Shown here one piece after another: positions 33,683-42,777 of a stretch of DNA of 64,000 bases. Every line of letters begins with the position of its first letter. The first letter of the stretch is position 1. The DNA comes from UBA11136 sp964482135 (lineage in GTDB: Bacteria; Pseudomonadota; Alphaproteobacteria; UBA11136). A model generated the notes under the pieces. It searched no databases. It saw only the letters and a list, made by a program, of their open reading frames with translations, and had not been told where the DNA came from. The stretch is from positions 8,728 through 72,727 of the forward strand of contig CAYZWF010000004.1 in NCBI GenBank assembly GCA_964482135.1, written 5' to 3'. A program made the position numbers and the translations under genes.

Positions 33683-35164
33683 ATGAAAACCCACCAAGCT
33701 TCCAACCCCAAATTATCCAGCCCCAAAGCATCCGGCCCCAAAGCGTCCGGTCGACGTCCTCTGTCCCTCACACCCCTCCGGACGCTGGCGGCGTTTGCCC
33801 TGCTCCTGTTCATTGCTTCGCCCGCCTCCCGTGGCGCGGTATTTTCACCGGAAACCTTCACGCTGGATAACGGCATGGAGGTGGTGGTGATACCCAACCA
33901 CCGCGCGCCGGTAGTCACCCATATGGTGTGGTACAAGGTGGGCGCCGCCGACGAGGCGCCGGGCAAGTCGGGCATCGCCCATTTCCTCGAACACCTCATG
34001 TTCAAGGGCACCGACAAGGTGGCCGCCAGTGAATTTTCCCATATTGTGGCCCGCAACGGTGGCCGCGAGAACGCCTTCACCTCCCAGGACTACACCGCCT
34101 ATTTCCAGAGCGTGGCCCGCGACCGCCTGGAACTGGTGATGGAGCTGGAATCCGACCGTATGACCGGTCTCAGGCTCAATGACGACAAGGTGCTGCCCGA
34201 GCGCGAGGTGATCCTCGAGGAACGCAGCCTGCGCACCGACAACGACCCGGCGGCCAAACTGGATGAAGGCGTACAGGCCTCGCTCTACCACAATCATCCC
34301 TATGGTGTGCCCATCATCGGCTGGGAGCACGAAATCAAAAGCCTTTCCACCGAGGACGCGCTGGACTTCTACCGCCGCCATTACGCCCCCAATAACGCCA
34401 TTCTCATCGTCAGCGGCGATATCACGGCGCAAGAGCTCAAACCCCTGGCCGAGAAATATTACGGCGTCCTCCCTGGGGGCGAGGTGGCGCCGCGGGTGCG
34501 GCCGCGCGAACCGGACCAGAAGACGGCGCGCCGGGTGGTGCTCAAAGACCAGCGCGTGCGCCAGCCCAGCTGGAACCGGACCTATCTCGCTCCCGGCTAC
34601 GCCTCGGCCATTAAGGAAAAAAAGATATCGCCCTATGCCCTCGACGTGCTGGCGGAGATATTGGGCGGCGGCCCCACCAGCCGTCTCTACCGTTCTTTGG
34701 TGATGGGAACAGCCGTGGCCGCAGCCGCCGGCGCCTATTACGACGGCGACCGTCTCGACGGCGGCAGTTTCACCCTTTACGGAACGCCGCTTCCCGGCGG
34801 CGATCTCGGGGTCATGGAAACGGCCATGACCGGGGAGGTGCGGAAGCTCCTGAGGGACGGAGTCAGCGATGAAGAAGTGGACAAAGCCAAGCAACGGCTG
34901 CGCGCGGCGGCTATTTACGCCCGCGACAGCCTGTTCAATCCGGGGCGTGTTCTCGGCACGGCGTTGACCACGGGGCGCAGCGTCGCCGACGTGGAAGCCT
35001 GGCCCGACCGCATCACTGCGGTGACCACGGGCGAAGTTCTGGCCGCGGCGCGGGCCGTGTTGCGTGACGAAATTTCCGTCACCGGCGAACTGCTGCCGGA
35101 CTCCACTCCGCCATCCACCCCCGATTCAAGCGCGGACTCCGATTCCGGGGATTCCGGCTCGTGA
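33683..35164 (+). CDS. M16 zinc metallopeptidase (catalytic member of a pair)
   Basis: After a signal-like segment (AAFALLLFIASPASRGAVF), the 493-residue protein has the inverted zinc motif HFLEH (in AHFLEHLMFKGT) and the typical NGGRENAFTSQDYTAYF. This is a two-domain M16B peptidase, probably periplasmic. The first codons contain three 15-bp repeats (33706-33750). The C-terminus is a Ser/Asp/Pro tail. The next gene, overlapping by 4 bp, is an M16 protein without the zinc motif; together they form the known active/inactive heterodimer arrangement. Confidence 0.92.
   Translation: MKTHQASNPKLSSPKASGPKASGRRPLSLTPLRTLAAFALLLFIASPASRGAVFSPETFTLDNGMEVVVIPNHRAPVVTHMVWYKVGAADEAPGKSGIAHFLEHLMFKGTDKVAASEFSHIVARNGGRENAFTSQDYTAYFQSVARDRLELVMELESDRMTGLRLNDDKVLPEREVILEERSLRTDNDPAAKLDEGVQASLYHNHPYGVPIIGWEHEIKSLSTEDALDFYRRHYAPNNAILIVSGDITAQELKPLAEKYYGVLPGGEVAPRVRPREPDQKTARRVVLKDQRVRQPSWNRTYLAPGYASAIKEKKISPYALDVLAEILGGGPTSRLYRSLVMGTAVAAAAGAYYDGDRLDGGSFTLYGTPLPGGDLGVMETAMTGEVRKLLRDGVSDEEVDKAKQRLRAAAIYARDSLFNPGRVLGTALTTGRSVADVEAWPDRITAVTTGEVLAAARAVLRDEISVTGELLPDSTPPSTPDSSADSDSGDSGS
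33706..33750. repeat. Three 15-bp tandem units in the first codons of the M16 gene
   Basis: Units at 33706, 33721 and 33736 have the form CCCCAAAGCATCCGG. They encode the PKLSS-PKASG-PKASG stretch before the signal peptide. Confidence 0.8.
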
Positions 35165-36564
35165 GCGACCGCAAACACAATTCCACTCTGCGCTGGACCG
35201 TCATTATGGCGGTGCTTCTGGTCCTCGCTTTGGCTTTCTACTTTAGCCTGAGCAAGGATCGCGGGCTGCTGTCCCTGTCCCAGGCCTCCGGTACGCAGGT
35301 CGAACGAGTGGTGAGCGCGGGCGGAATCGAGGCCTGGCTGGTGGCGGACCCCTCCTTGCCTGTGATTTCCCTGTCCCTGTTATTCCGTGGCGGTGCGGCG
35401 CTGGACCCGGCGGGCAAGGAAGGACTGGCCGTGATGACGGCGGGTCTGCTCGACGAAGGGGCGGGCGATCTCGATTCTTCCGCCTTCCAACAACGCCTGG
35501 CCGACCTCGCCATCAGCCTTCGTTTCAACGCCTCTCTCGACACCTTCGAGGGTACCCTCAAGACCCTGAGCGAGAACCGCGACGAGGCATTCTCCCTGTT
35601 GCGGATGGCGCTCAATGCGCCGCGCTTCGACGATGAACCGGTGGCGCGTATCCGCAACCAGATTCTGGCCGGCCTGGCCATGGCGCAGTCCGATCCCGAG
35701 GAAATCGCCGGCAAGGTCTGGTCCCGCGCCGCCTTTCCCGATCATCCCTATGGCCGCCCGTCGGACGGCACCAAGACCGGGGTGACTGCGGTCACCGCCG
35801 ACGATCTGCGTGGTTTCGTAAAGGACCGTCTCGGGCGCGACCGTCTCATCATCGGCGTGGCCGGCGACATTACGGCTGACGAGCTGGCGCCGCTTCTCGA
35901 CAATACCTTCGGCTCTTTGCCCGAGCACGCCGCGCCCTTCGATCTGGCGCAAGCAGAGGTGGCGGGCGGCGGCGTCATCGTGGTGGAGGAGGATATCCCC
36001 CAGAGCACCGTGCGTTTCGGCGAAAACGGCATCAAGCGGGACGATCCCGACTATTTCGCGGCGCGGCTTCTCAACTATACCCTGGGCGGCGGCGGGTTCA
36101 GCTCGCGGCTCACCGAAGAGGTGCGCGAGAAACGCGGCCTCGCCTATTCCGTCTATTCCTATCTCCAGCCCATGGCCCAGGGCGGCCTGGTGAGCGGCGG
36201 GGTGGGAACCGACAACGCCCGGGTCGCTGAATCGCTGGACCTGATCCGCGAGGAATGGCGGCGCATGGCCGAAGACGGCGTTTCCGAAGGCGAACTCAAG
36301 GACGCCAAGACCTACCTCACCGGGGCATTCCCCTTGCGCCTTACCAGCACCGGCCGTATCGCCGGCATGCTCTCCACGCTGCAATATCTCGATCTCGGCA
36401 TTGATTATCTGGACCGCCGCGAAGAACTCATCCATTCTGTGACTCTCGACGACACCCGGCGCGTGGCCGAACGGCTGTTTCACGCCGACGATTTGCTGGT
36501 GGTGGTGGTGGGCAAGCCCGAAGGCGTCACCGCCACCCGTCCCGCCCCGCAACTGGATAACTAG
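35161..36564 (+). CDS. M16 peptidase-like protein without zinc site
   Basis: The GTG start at 35161 overlaps the previous stop by 4 bp. One N-terminal membrane helix (WTVIMAVLLVLALAFYFSL) is followed by an M16 fold. At the place of the zinc motif it reads GLAVMTAGLLDEGAGDL, with no HxxEH. The second half keeps the substrate-binding GGGGFSSRLTEEVREKRGLAYSVYSYL. Such inactive subunits complete the chamber of the catalytic partner. At 467 residues it has the family length. Confidence 0.9.
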   Translation: MSDRKHNSTLRWTVIMAVLLVLALAFYFSLSKDRGLLSLSQASGTQVERVVSAGGIEAWLVADPSLPVISLSLLFRGGAALDPAGKEGLAVMTAGLLDEGAGDLDSSAFQQRLADLAISLRFNASLDTFEGTLKTLSENRDEAFSLLRMALNAPRFDDEPVARIRNQILAGLAMAQSDPEEIAGKVWSRAAFPDHPYGRPSDGTKTGVTAVTADDLRGFVKDRLGRDRLIIGVAGDITADELAPLLDNTFGSLPEHAAPFDLAQAEVAGGGVIVVEEDIPQSTVRFGENGIKRDDPDYFAARLLNYTLGGGGFSSRLTEEVREKRGLAYSVYSYLQPMAQGGLVSGGVGTDNARVAESLDLIREEWRRMAEDGVSEGELKDAKTYLTGAFPLRLTSTGRIAGMLSTLQYLDLGIDYLDRREELIHSVTLDDTRRVAERLFHADDLLVVVVGKPEGVTATRPAPQLDN

Positions 36565-36590
36565 CACTAGAATCTCTGGGAGCCCGCTTC

Positions 36591-37913
36591 ATGCCCTATG
36601 AACAATGCATCGAGGGCTGCTTTGCGGAGGCTATCGGGGAGAACGGGCTCGACCGCGCCGATTACGATTCCGTGCTGGCGCGAACCGCCGACGCCCTTGC
36701 CGAGCTGCGCTCACGTCATGAGGACGGCAGCCTGCCCCTGCTTCGCCTGCCCGCCGAGCGCGGTGATCTCGATAGTTTCGCTCCCATCGTCAAGCGCTAT
36801 GGCGAGACCTTCTCGCAAGTGGTGGTGCTGGGCACCGGCGGCTCAAGCCTCGGCGCCAAGACCCTCTACGCCCTGGCCGGGGATGCCTTCGGTGTGGCGC
36901 CGCCCTATGACCCGAAAGCGCCGCGCCTGCACTTCATGGACAATATCGACCCCCACGGTTTCACCCACATGCTCCAGGCTCTCGATCTGGCGCGCACCGG
37001 GTTCCTGGTGGTCTCTAAATCGGGCGCCACGCCCGAGACCCTGACCCAGTTCCTGACCTGCTTCGAGGCGGTGTCGCGGGATCTGGGGGAGAAAAAAGCC
37101 GCCGCCCATTTCACCCTGATTGCCGAGCCCGGCTCCAATCCCCTGCGCGGACTGGGGGCGGCGCTGGGCATGGAAATTCTCGATCACGATCCGGGGCTGG
37201 GCGGACGCTTTTCGGTGCTGTCCCTGGTGGGTATGCTGCCGGCCATGATGGCGGGGGTGGATGCGGTTTCCCTGCGCCAGGGCGCGGCCACGGTGCTCGA
37301 TCCGATCCTCAAAGGTGCCACGCCGCAAGACTGTCCCCCGGCGGTGGGGGCGGCGCTGGCGGTGGCGCTGGCACAGACCCGCAGCGTCTCCATGACCGTG
37401 CTCATGCCCTATCTCGACCGCCTCGACAGCTTCGCCCTCTGGTTCCGCCAACTGTGGGCGGAAAGCCTGGGCAAGGACGGCCAGGGCACCACACCGGTCA
37501 AGGCGCTGGGTGCGGTAGACCAGCACAGCCAATTGCAGCTTTATCTCGATGGCCCCGCCGACAAGATGTTCACCCTGATTCTTTCAGAGGTGGCGGGCAG
37601 CGGCGCACGGATGGACCCGATCCTGGCCAAAGACGGATATCTGGACGGGGCCCTGGCCTGGCTCGCCGGCCACACCATGGGCGATCTGTTGGCGGCCGAG
37701 CAACAGGCCACGGCGGAAACTCTGGTGCGCCATCACCGTCCCCTGCGGGTGATGGATATCAAACGCCTCGACGAATGGGTCATGGGCGGGCTGCTCATGC
37801 ATTTCATGCTCGAGACCATCATCGCCGCCCATCTGCTGGGGGTGGACGCCTTCGACCAGCCGGCGGTGGAGGAAGGCAAGGTTCTCGCCCGCGCCGGCCT
37901 CGAAGGCAAATAA
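36591..37913 (+). CDS. pgi: Glucose-6-phosphate isomerase
   Basis: The 440-residue protein has the SIS-domain phosphosugar motifs VVVLGTGGSSLGAKTLYAL and FLVVSKSGATPETLTQF, and the late DQHSQLQLYLDG segment. It interconverts glucose-6-phosphate and fructose-6-phosphate. The length is that of the short bacterial PGI type rather than the ~550-residue enterobacterial type. It lies 26 bp after the M16 pair and 7 bp before mutL. Confidence 0.9.
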   Translation: MPYEQCIEGCFAEAIGENGLDRADYDSVLARTADALAELRSRHEDGSLPLLRLPAERGDLDSFAPIVKRYGETFSQVVVLGTGGSSLGAKTLYALAGDAFGVAPPYDPKAPRLHFMDNIDPHGFTHMLQALDLARTGFLVVSKSGATPETLTQFLTCFEAVSRDLGEKKAAAHFTLIAEPGSNPLRGLGAALGMEILDHDPGLGGRFSVLSLVGMLPAMMAGVDAVSLRQGAATVLDPILKGATPQDCPPAVGAALAVALAQTRSVSMTVLMPYLDRLDSFALWFRQLWAESLGKDGQGTTPVKALGAVDQHSQLQLYLDGPADKMFTLILSEVAGSGARMDPILAKDGYLDGALAWLAGHTMGDLLAAEQQATAETLVRHHRPLRVMDIKRLDEWVMGGLLMHFMLETIIAAHLLGVDAFDQPAVEEGKVLARAGLEGK

Positions 37914-37920
37914 TCCCGCC

Positions 37921-39747
37921 ATGACCATCCGCCTTCTGCCCGAAACCCTGGTCAACCGCATCGCCGCCGGCGAGGTGGTGGAGCGCCCGGCTTCGGTGGT
38001 CAAGGAACTGGTGGAGAACAGCCTCGACGCCGGGGCTACGCGCATCGAGATCAGCCTGCGCGACGGCGGCGCCGCCCATATTTCGGTCACCGATGACGGT
38101 TGCGGCATGACCCGCGACGAACTGGCTCTGGCGGTGACGCGCCACGCCACCTCCAAGCTCCCCGGCGACGATCTCTTCGCCATCCACAGCCTCGGTTTCC
38201 GCGGCGAGGCCCTGCCTTCCATGGCGGCGGTGGCGCGACTCACCCTCACCAGCCGCGCGCGTGACGCCGGTGACGGCGACAGCGCCTGGAGTCTCCATGT
38301 GGCGGGCGGCGACAGCCAAGAGCCCAAGCCCGCGGCGCTCCCCCGGGGCACCCGGGTAGAGGTGGCGGATTTATTCTATGCCGTCCCGGCGCGGCTCAAG
38401 TTCCTCAAGACCGCGCGCACCGAAACCGCCCGCGCGCTCGACGCGGTACGGCGTCTCGCCATGGCCCATCCCCATGTGGCCTTTTCCTTCGAGTCCGACG
38501 GCGGCGCGCCCAAGGTGCTGGCCGCCACATCCGGCGATCTCTTCGACGCCCGTCTGGCGCGGCTGGCTCAGGTCATGGGCCGCGACTTCGCCGACAATGC
38601 CCTGCCCATCAGCGCCGAGCGCGGCGACCTCATCCTCACCGGTCATATCGGTCTGCCCACCCTCAACCGCGGCCTGCCCGACAAACAATTCCTTTTCGTC
38701 AACGGCCGCCCGGTGCGCGACAAGCTGCTGCTGGGCGCGGTGCGCGGCGCCTATCAGGATTTCCTCGCCCGCAACCGCCACCCCTTACTCGCCCTCTATC
38801 TCGAACTGCCGCCGCGCGAGGTGGACGTGAACGTGCATCCGGCCAAAACCGAAGTGCGGTTCCGCGACGCCGGATCGGTGCGCGGTCTCATCGTCGGCGC
38901 GTTGCGCCATGCCCTGGCCGAGGCCGGACACCGCGCCGCCACCACGGTCTCCGATTTTGCCCTCGGCGCCATGCGGCCTGGTGCTGGCGGTGCCGCACCG
39001 TCCTTCGCCTCGCGGTCTTCATCCTCTGCTGCACAGGGCCTCGCCGAGGATAGCCTGCGCTATCAGGCGCCGCTGGATGCGATCTCCCAATCCGGCCCCC
39101 TGCCCGGGCTCCAGGCTGTTCCTTCCACGGCGGCCGTGGCCGAAACCTTGCCCGAAGACACCGAATCCTTTCCCTTGGGCGCGGCCCGGGCCCAGCTTCA
39201 CGAGACCTATATCGTCGCCCAGACCGCTGACGGCATGGTCATCGTCGACCAGCACGCGGCCCATGAACGGCTGGTTTACGAGACCATGAAACGGGCGCTG
39301 GAAAACGGCGCGGTGGCGCGGCAAGGGCTGCTCATCCCCGAGGTGGTGGAGCTCGACGAGGACGCCGCCGCCACCCTCGTCTCACGCTCGCAAGAACTGG
39401 CCGCCCTCGGCCTGGTGCTGGAATCATTCGGCCCCGGCTCGGTGGTGGTGCGCGAAACCCCGGCCCTGTTGGGGGAGATGGATATCGCCGGGATGGTGCG
39501 CGACCTGGCGGGCGAGATCGCCGCAATGGGCGCGGCGCTAGGCTTGAAGGAACGTCTCCAGGACGTGTGTTCCACCATGGCCTGTCACGGCTCGGTGCGC
39601 GCCGGGCGCAGGTTGAAACCCGATGAAATGAACGCCCTGCTGCGCGAGATGGAGGCCACTCCCCATTCCGGCCAGTGCAATCACGGCCGTCCCACCTATG
39701 TGGAACTGCGCCTCGCCGATATCGAAAAACTCTTCGGGCGCAGATAG
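37921..39747 (+). CDS. mutL: DNA mismatch repair protein MutL
   Basis: The 608-residue MutL has the GHKL ATPase motifs (IAAGEVVERPASVVKELVENSLDAGAT, DDGCGM, GFRGEAL). The C-terminal domain contains DQHAAHERLVYE, the DQHAxxExxxxE endonuclease motif, with supporting ACHGSVRAG and QCNHGRPT elements. It should therefore nick DNA itself, as expected in bacteria without MutH. Residues ~345-380 form the usual Ser/Ala-rich linker. Confidence 0.97.
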   Translation: MTIRLLPETLVNRIAAGEVVERPASVVKELVENSLDAGATRIEISLRDGGAAHISVTDDGCGMTRDELALAVTRHATSKLPGDDLFAIHSLGFRGEALPSMAAVARLTLTSRARDAGDGDSAWSLHVAGGDSQEPKPAALPRGTRVEVADLFYAVPARLKFLKTARTETARALDAVRRLAMAHPHVAFSFESDGGAPKVLAATSGDLFDARLARLAQVMGRDFADNALPISAERGDLILTGHIGLPTLNRGLPDKQFLFVNGRPVRDKLLLGAVRGAYQDFLARNRHPLLALYLELPPREVDVNVHPAKTEVRFRDAGSVRGLIVGALRHALAEAGHRAATTVSDFALGAMRPGAGGAAPSFASRSSSSAAQGLAEDSLRYQAPLDAISQSGPLPGLQAVPSTAAVAETLPEDTESFPLGAARAQLHETYIVAQTADGMVIVDQHAAHERLVYETMKRALENGAVARQGLLIPEVVELDEDAAATLVSRSQELAALGLVLESFGPGSVVVRETPALLGEMDIAGMVRDLAGEIAAMGAALGLKERLQDVCSTMACHGSVRAGRRLKPDEMNALLREMEATPHSGQCNHGRPTYVELRLADIEKLFGRR

Positions 39748-39757
39748 CGCATCGCAA

Positions 39758-40345
39758 TCACGCGGCCTCATAACGCAGAATGTGAAAGCGCGCCGCGCCC
39801 ACCGCGCGCTCCTTGAGGGGTGTAAATTCCGACGGTGGGGCGAAGGCTTCGTCCTTGGCGGTTTCCACCACGCAGAGTGCGCCTCGCGCCAGCCAGCCTT
39901 GGCTCTCCAGCGCCGTCAGCGCCTTCTCCCCCAGCCCGCCGCCATAGGGCGGGTCGAGAAACACCAGCCCACAGGGTTCCCCGTTGGTAGAAGGGACTCG
40001 CGGCGGATTTACGGCGTCGCGGGTGAGACAGGTGACACGGGTTTCCTCGCCCAAGGCCCCGGCATTGTCTTGTGCCGCCGCCATGGCCGCGCCGTCATTG
40101 TCCATGAGCACCGCATGGCTCGCACCCCGCGACAGCGCCTCCAGCCCCAGCGCGCCGCTGCCGCAGAAGGCGTCGAGCACCCGCGCGCCTTCGAAGACGC
40201 CAGCGCCACCGTCTCCGTCGCCGAAATCACCATGAGCGAGAATGTTGAAGAGGCTTTCCCGGGCCCGGTCCGAGGTGGGCCGTGTGGCTCTCCCCGGAGG
40301 CGCGGCGAGACGCCGTCCCCGATGCCTACCGCCGACGATTCGCAT
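39758..40345 (-). CDS. rsmD: 16S rRNA (guanine966-N2)-methyltransferase
   Basis: The start at 40345 (MRIVGGRHRGRRLAAP) is the family start; the frame stays open upstream only as a shadow of the next gene. RsmD, 195 residues, has the SAM motif LDAFCGSGALGLEALSRGA and the catalytic LDPPYGGG. It methylates G966 in the 30S head. It overlaps the pseudouridine synthase gene by 20 bp, a conserved pairing in alphaproteobacteria. Confidence 0.95.
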   Translation of the reverse strand: MRIVGGRHRGRRLAAPPGRATRPTSDRARESLFNILAHGDFGDGDGGAGVFEGARVLDAFCGSGALGLEALSRGASHAVLMDNDGAAMAAAQDNAGALGEETRVTCLTRDAVNPPRVPSTNGEPCGLVFLDPPYGGGLGEKALTALESQGWLARGALCVVETAKDEAFAPPSEFTPLKERAVGAARFHILRYEAA

Positions 40346-41321
40346 GGTCTTTACCGCTGCCGGGCTTTTTCCCCGTGAGATTCTTAGCCGTGAGGGTTTT
40401 TCTCTTGGTCTTTTTATGGGGGATTTTCTTCTCGGCTGTCTTCTTCGGCGGTTTTTCCCCGCCACCCTCTTTTCTCTTGCCGCTCTCTTTTCCCTTGGTG
40501 GCCGTGCCGAGCTGTTCGTCCAGCACCTTTTGCGGCACCGGACGCACAGTGCCGGGTTTGAGCTTGCCCAGTTGAAAGGGGCCATAGGCGGTACGGATGA
40601 GGCGGCTGACGGTGAGCCCGAGATGTCCCAGAACGCGCCGCACCTCGCGGTTGCGGCCCTCGGCCAGCGACACCACGAGCCAGGAATTAGCCCGGCTTCC
40701 GCCTCCCTTTCCGCCGCCATCTTTCCCTTTGCCAACCTCGCCCTTGGCAACCTCCAGCTTCGCCTCGATGGGGCCATAGGTGACGCCTTCCACGGTCACG
40801 CCCTTGGCGAGCCCGGCCAGCGCCCTGGCATCCACGCGGCCATAGACCCGCGCGCGATAGCGCCGGGCCCAGCCGCTGGCGGGCAGTTCTAGCCGCCGCG
40901 CCAGTTCGCCGTCATTGGTCAGCAACAGCAATCCCTCCGAGGCAATGTCGAGCCGTCCCACCGTCACTACCCGTGGCATGTCATCGGGCAGGTGCTCGAA
41001 GATGGTGGGCCGTCCCTCGGGATCGCGGTTGGTGGTGATCAGTCCCGCCGGCTTGTGATAGAGCCACAACCGCGTTTTTTCGCGCCGTGGCAGGGGTTCG
41101 CCGTCCACGGTGATGCGCGCGTCCTCGCCCACGGTGAAGGCCGGCGTGGTCAGGGTCTTTCCCTCCACCGCCACCCGGCCCTCGGTGATCCAGCGTTCGG
41201 CCTCGCGGCGCGAGCACAGCCCGGCGCGGGCCAGCACCTTAGCGATACGCTCGGGCTTGGGGGTTTCCCCGCCACCCTGGTCCGTTTCACTCACCGAACT
41301 TTTTTGGTCCGCTCCGCTCAT
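40326..41321 (-). CDS. S4-domain rRNA pseudouridine synthase (RluB/RsuA family)
   Basis: The start at 41321 is chosen because the frame further up (to 41420) overlaps the next gene; a start inside the repeat cannot be excluded. The protein has an S4 domain (ERIAKVLARAGLCSRREAERWITEGRVAV) and the catalytic aspartate in VGRLDIASEGLLLLTNDGELA. EGRNREVRRVLGHLGLTVSRLIR is also diagnostic. It would make pseudouridine in 23S or 16S rRNA. A Lys-rich tail of ~55 residues ends the protein. RluB is the closer guess. Confidence 0.9.
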   Translation of the reverse strand: MSGADQKSSVSETDQGGGETPKPERIAKVLARAGLCSRREAERWITEGRVAVEGKTLTTPAFTVGEDARITVDGEPLPRREKTRLWLYHKPAGLITTNRDPEGRPTIFEHLPDDMPRVVTVGRLDIASEGLLLLTNDGELARRLELPASGWARRYRARVYGRVDARALAGLAKGVTVEGVTYGPIEAKLEVAKGEVGKGKDGGGKGGGSRANSWLVVSLAEGRNREVRRVLGHLGLTVSRLIRTAYGPFQLGKLKPGTVRPVPQKVLDEQLGTATKGKESGKRKEGGGEKPPKKTAEKKIPHKKTKRKTLTAKNLTGKKPGSGKDHANRRR

Positions 41322-41347
41322 AGCCTTTGTCTGGTCCGCTCCGCTCA
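41279..41347. repeat. 27-bp repeat at the start of the pseudouridine synthase gene
   Basis: Units begin at 41279, 41306 and 41333 with GGTCCG; the second and third share GGTCCGCTCCGCTCA exactly. On the gene strand they encode nine-residue repeats (SGADQTKAM, SGADQKSSV, SETDQ). Confidence 0.8.
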
Positions 41348-42076
41348 CCGCCGCGCCGCCGCCACCAGGGCCTGAAAGATTTTTGCGTCGCCGGGATCGA
41401 TGGCGAATTCGGGATGCCACTGCACGCCGATGCAGAATTCGTGAGCCGTGCTTTCGATGCCCTCGATGACGCCGTCGCTGGTGACGGCGTTCACTATTAC
41501 ATCCGGCCCCACATCCTTCACCGCCTGATGATGGGCGCTGTTCACGGCCATGGTGGCGCTGCCGGTGATGCGGTGCAGCAGAGTGTCCGGCGTCACCGTC
41601 ACCTCATGGCCGGGCTCGGTGCGGGGGTTGGGCTGTTCATGGGCCAGCGCGTTCTCCACCTCGTCGGGGATATGCTGAATCAACGTCCCCCCCAGCACCA
41701 CGTTGAGCAATTGCTGACCGCCGCAAATACCCAGCACCGGCAGGCCACGCTCCAGCGCCGCCCTGGTGACCTCGAACTCGAATTGGGTGCGGCGGTCCTT
41801 GGTGGTGACCTTGGGGTGGCGCTTCGCCGCGCCGAACAGCGCCGGGTCCACGTCGAAATCACCGCCGGTGACGATCAGCGCATCGAGCCGTTGTGCGCAT
41901 TCTCCGGCCAGCTGCGGCTCATGGGCCAGCATCAGCGGCAAGCCCCCGGCCGCGGTGACGGACCCTGCATAGTTCTCGCGCAGGGCGTACCAGGGCTGCT
42001 TGGCATAGCCGCCGCCTTCTTCCGAATCCAGCGTGATTCCCACCGTCGGTAGATGCGTATTCATGTCTATGCTCAT
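41345..42076 (-). CDS. Class-I glutamine amidotransferase-like peptidase C26 (PuuD-like)
   Basis: The start at 42076 (MSIDMNTHLPTVGIT) is preferred, with 42064 as an alternative. The protein has the nucleophile elbow LGICGGQQLLNVVLGG and the catalytic His-Glu in GVQWHPEF. These mark gamma-glutamyl-GABA hydrolase/peptidase C26 enzymes, which release glutamate from gamma-glutamyl conjugates. No putrescine pathway genes are nearby, so the substrate is uncertain. Confidence 0.88.
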   Translation of the reverse strand: MSIDMNTHLPTVGITLDSEEGGGYAKQPWYALRENYAGSVTAAGGLPLMLAHEPQLAGECAQRLDALIVTGGDFDVDPALFGAAKRHPKVTTKDRRTQFEFEVTRAALERGLPVLGICGGQQLLNVVLGGTLIQHIPDEVENALAHEQPNPRTEPGHEVTVTPDTLLHRITGSATMAVNSAHHQAVKDVGPDVIVNAVTSDGVIEGIESTAHEFCIGVQWHPEFAIDPGDAKIFQALVAAARR

Positions 42077-42177
42077 GGAGCGCAGAGTAGGACGCCGAAC
42101 CGTCTGCCGCAACGTCCTGCCCTTATCTTCCTTTGCGGCCCTTGACGCCGCCGCGCGCGGGAACCACCTTTGAAACT

Positions 42178-42633
42178 ATGAGCGAAACCCAATCCCCCAT
42201 GGAACAAGCCATCGCCGAGGCCCGGGCGGCGGCTGCGCGCGGCGAGGTGCCGGTGGGCTGTGTGCTGGTGGATACGGCCAGCGGAGAGGTGATTGCCGCT
42301 GCCGGCAACCGCACCGAGGAATTGAACGATCCCACCGCCCATGCGGAAATGCTGGCCATCCGCGAGGCCACGGCCGGGTGCAAAACCCCACGCCTGGAAG
42401 AGGTGGACATGTACGTGACGCTGGAACCCTGCGCCATGTGTGCATCCGCCATCTCGTTTGCCCGCATCCGCCGCCTCTATTTCGGCGCCTACGATCCCAA
42501 GGGCGGCGGCGTGGAGCATGGCGGGAAGTTCTTCTCCCAGCCCACCTGTCACCACACGCCGGAGGTCTATGGCGGGATGGAAGAGACCCAATGCTCGATC
42601 ATACTCAAGGTCTTCTTCGCCGAAAAACGCTAG
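42178..42633 (+). CDS. tadA: tRNA-specific adenosine deaminase
   Basis: The start at 42178 gives MSETQSPMEQAIAEARAAAARGEVPVGCVLV, the TadA beginning. Zinc ligands and the catalytic Glu are H55-A-E57 and PCAMC (C85, C88). The FGAYDPKGGGVEHG segment is typical of TadA. It deaminates A34 to inosine in tRNA-Arg. The 151-residue length is normal. Confidence 0.93.
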   Translation: MSETQSPMEQAIAEARAAAARGEVPVGCVLVDTASGEVIAAAGNRTEELNDPTAHAEMLAIREATAGCKTPRLEEVDMYVTLEPCAMCASAISFARIRRLYFGAYDPKGGGVEHGGKFFSQPTCHHTPEVYGGMEETQCSIILKVFFAEKR

Positions 42634-42666
42634 AAAGACTATTGGTTGTTTTCTGCGGCACCCCTT

Positions 42667-42702
42667 TGTAAAACCTAAAAAAAGCTGTAAAACCAAAAAA
42701 GC
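42667..42702. repeat. Imperfect tandem repeat between tadA and the TIR-like gene
   Basis: TGTAAAACC-T-AAAAAAAGC (42667-42685) is followed directly by TGTAAAACC-AAAAAAGC (42686-42702). It lies in the 144-bp leader of the TIR-like gene, which is otherwise without visible signals except a G-rich stretch before the ATG. Confidence 0.7.
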
Positions 42703-42777
42703 TCTTCTGGAAATTTCACGGCACCCTCAAGGGGGCATGGAATCCGGGGCAAAAATAATCGAAGGGGGGCGCCGGAA

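Noticed and set aside
39758..40777. A 339-codon version of rsmD
   Set aside because: The extra N-terminal part is an out-of-frame reading of the pseudouridine synthase gene; the conserved protein starts at 40345.
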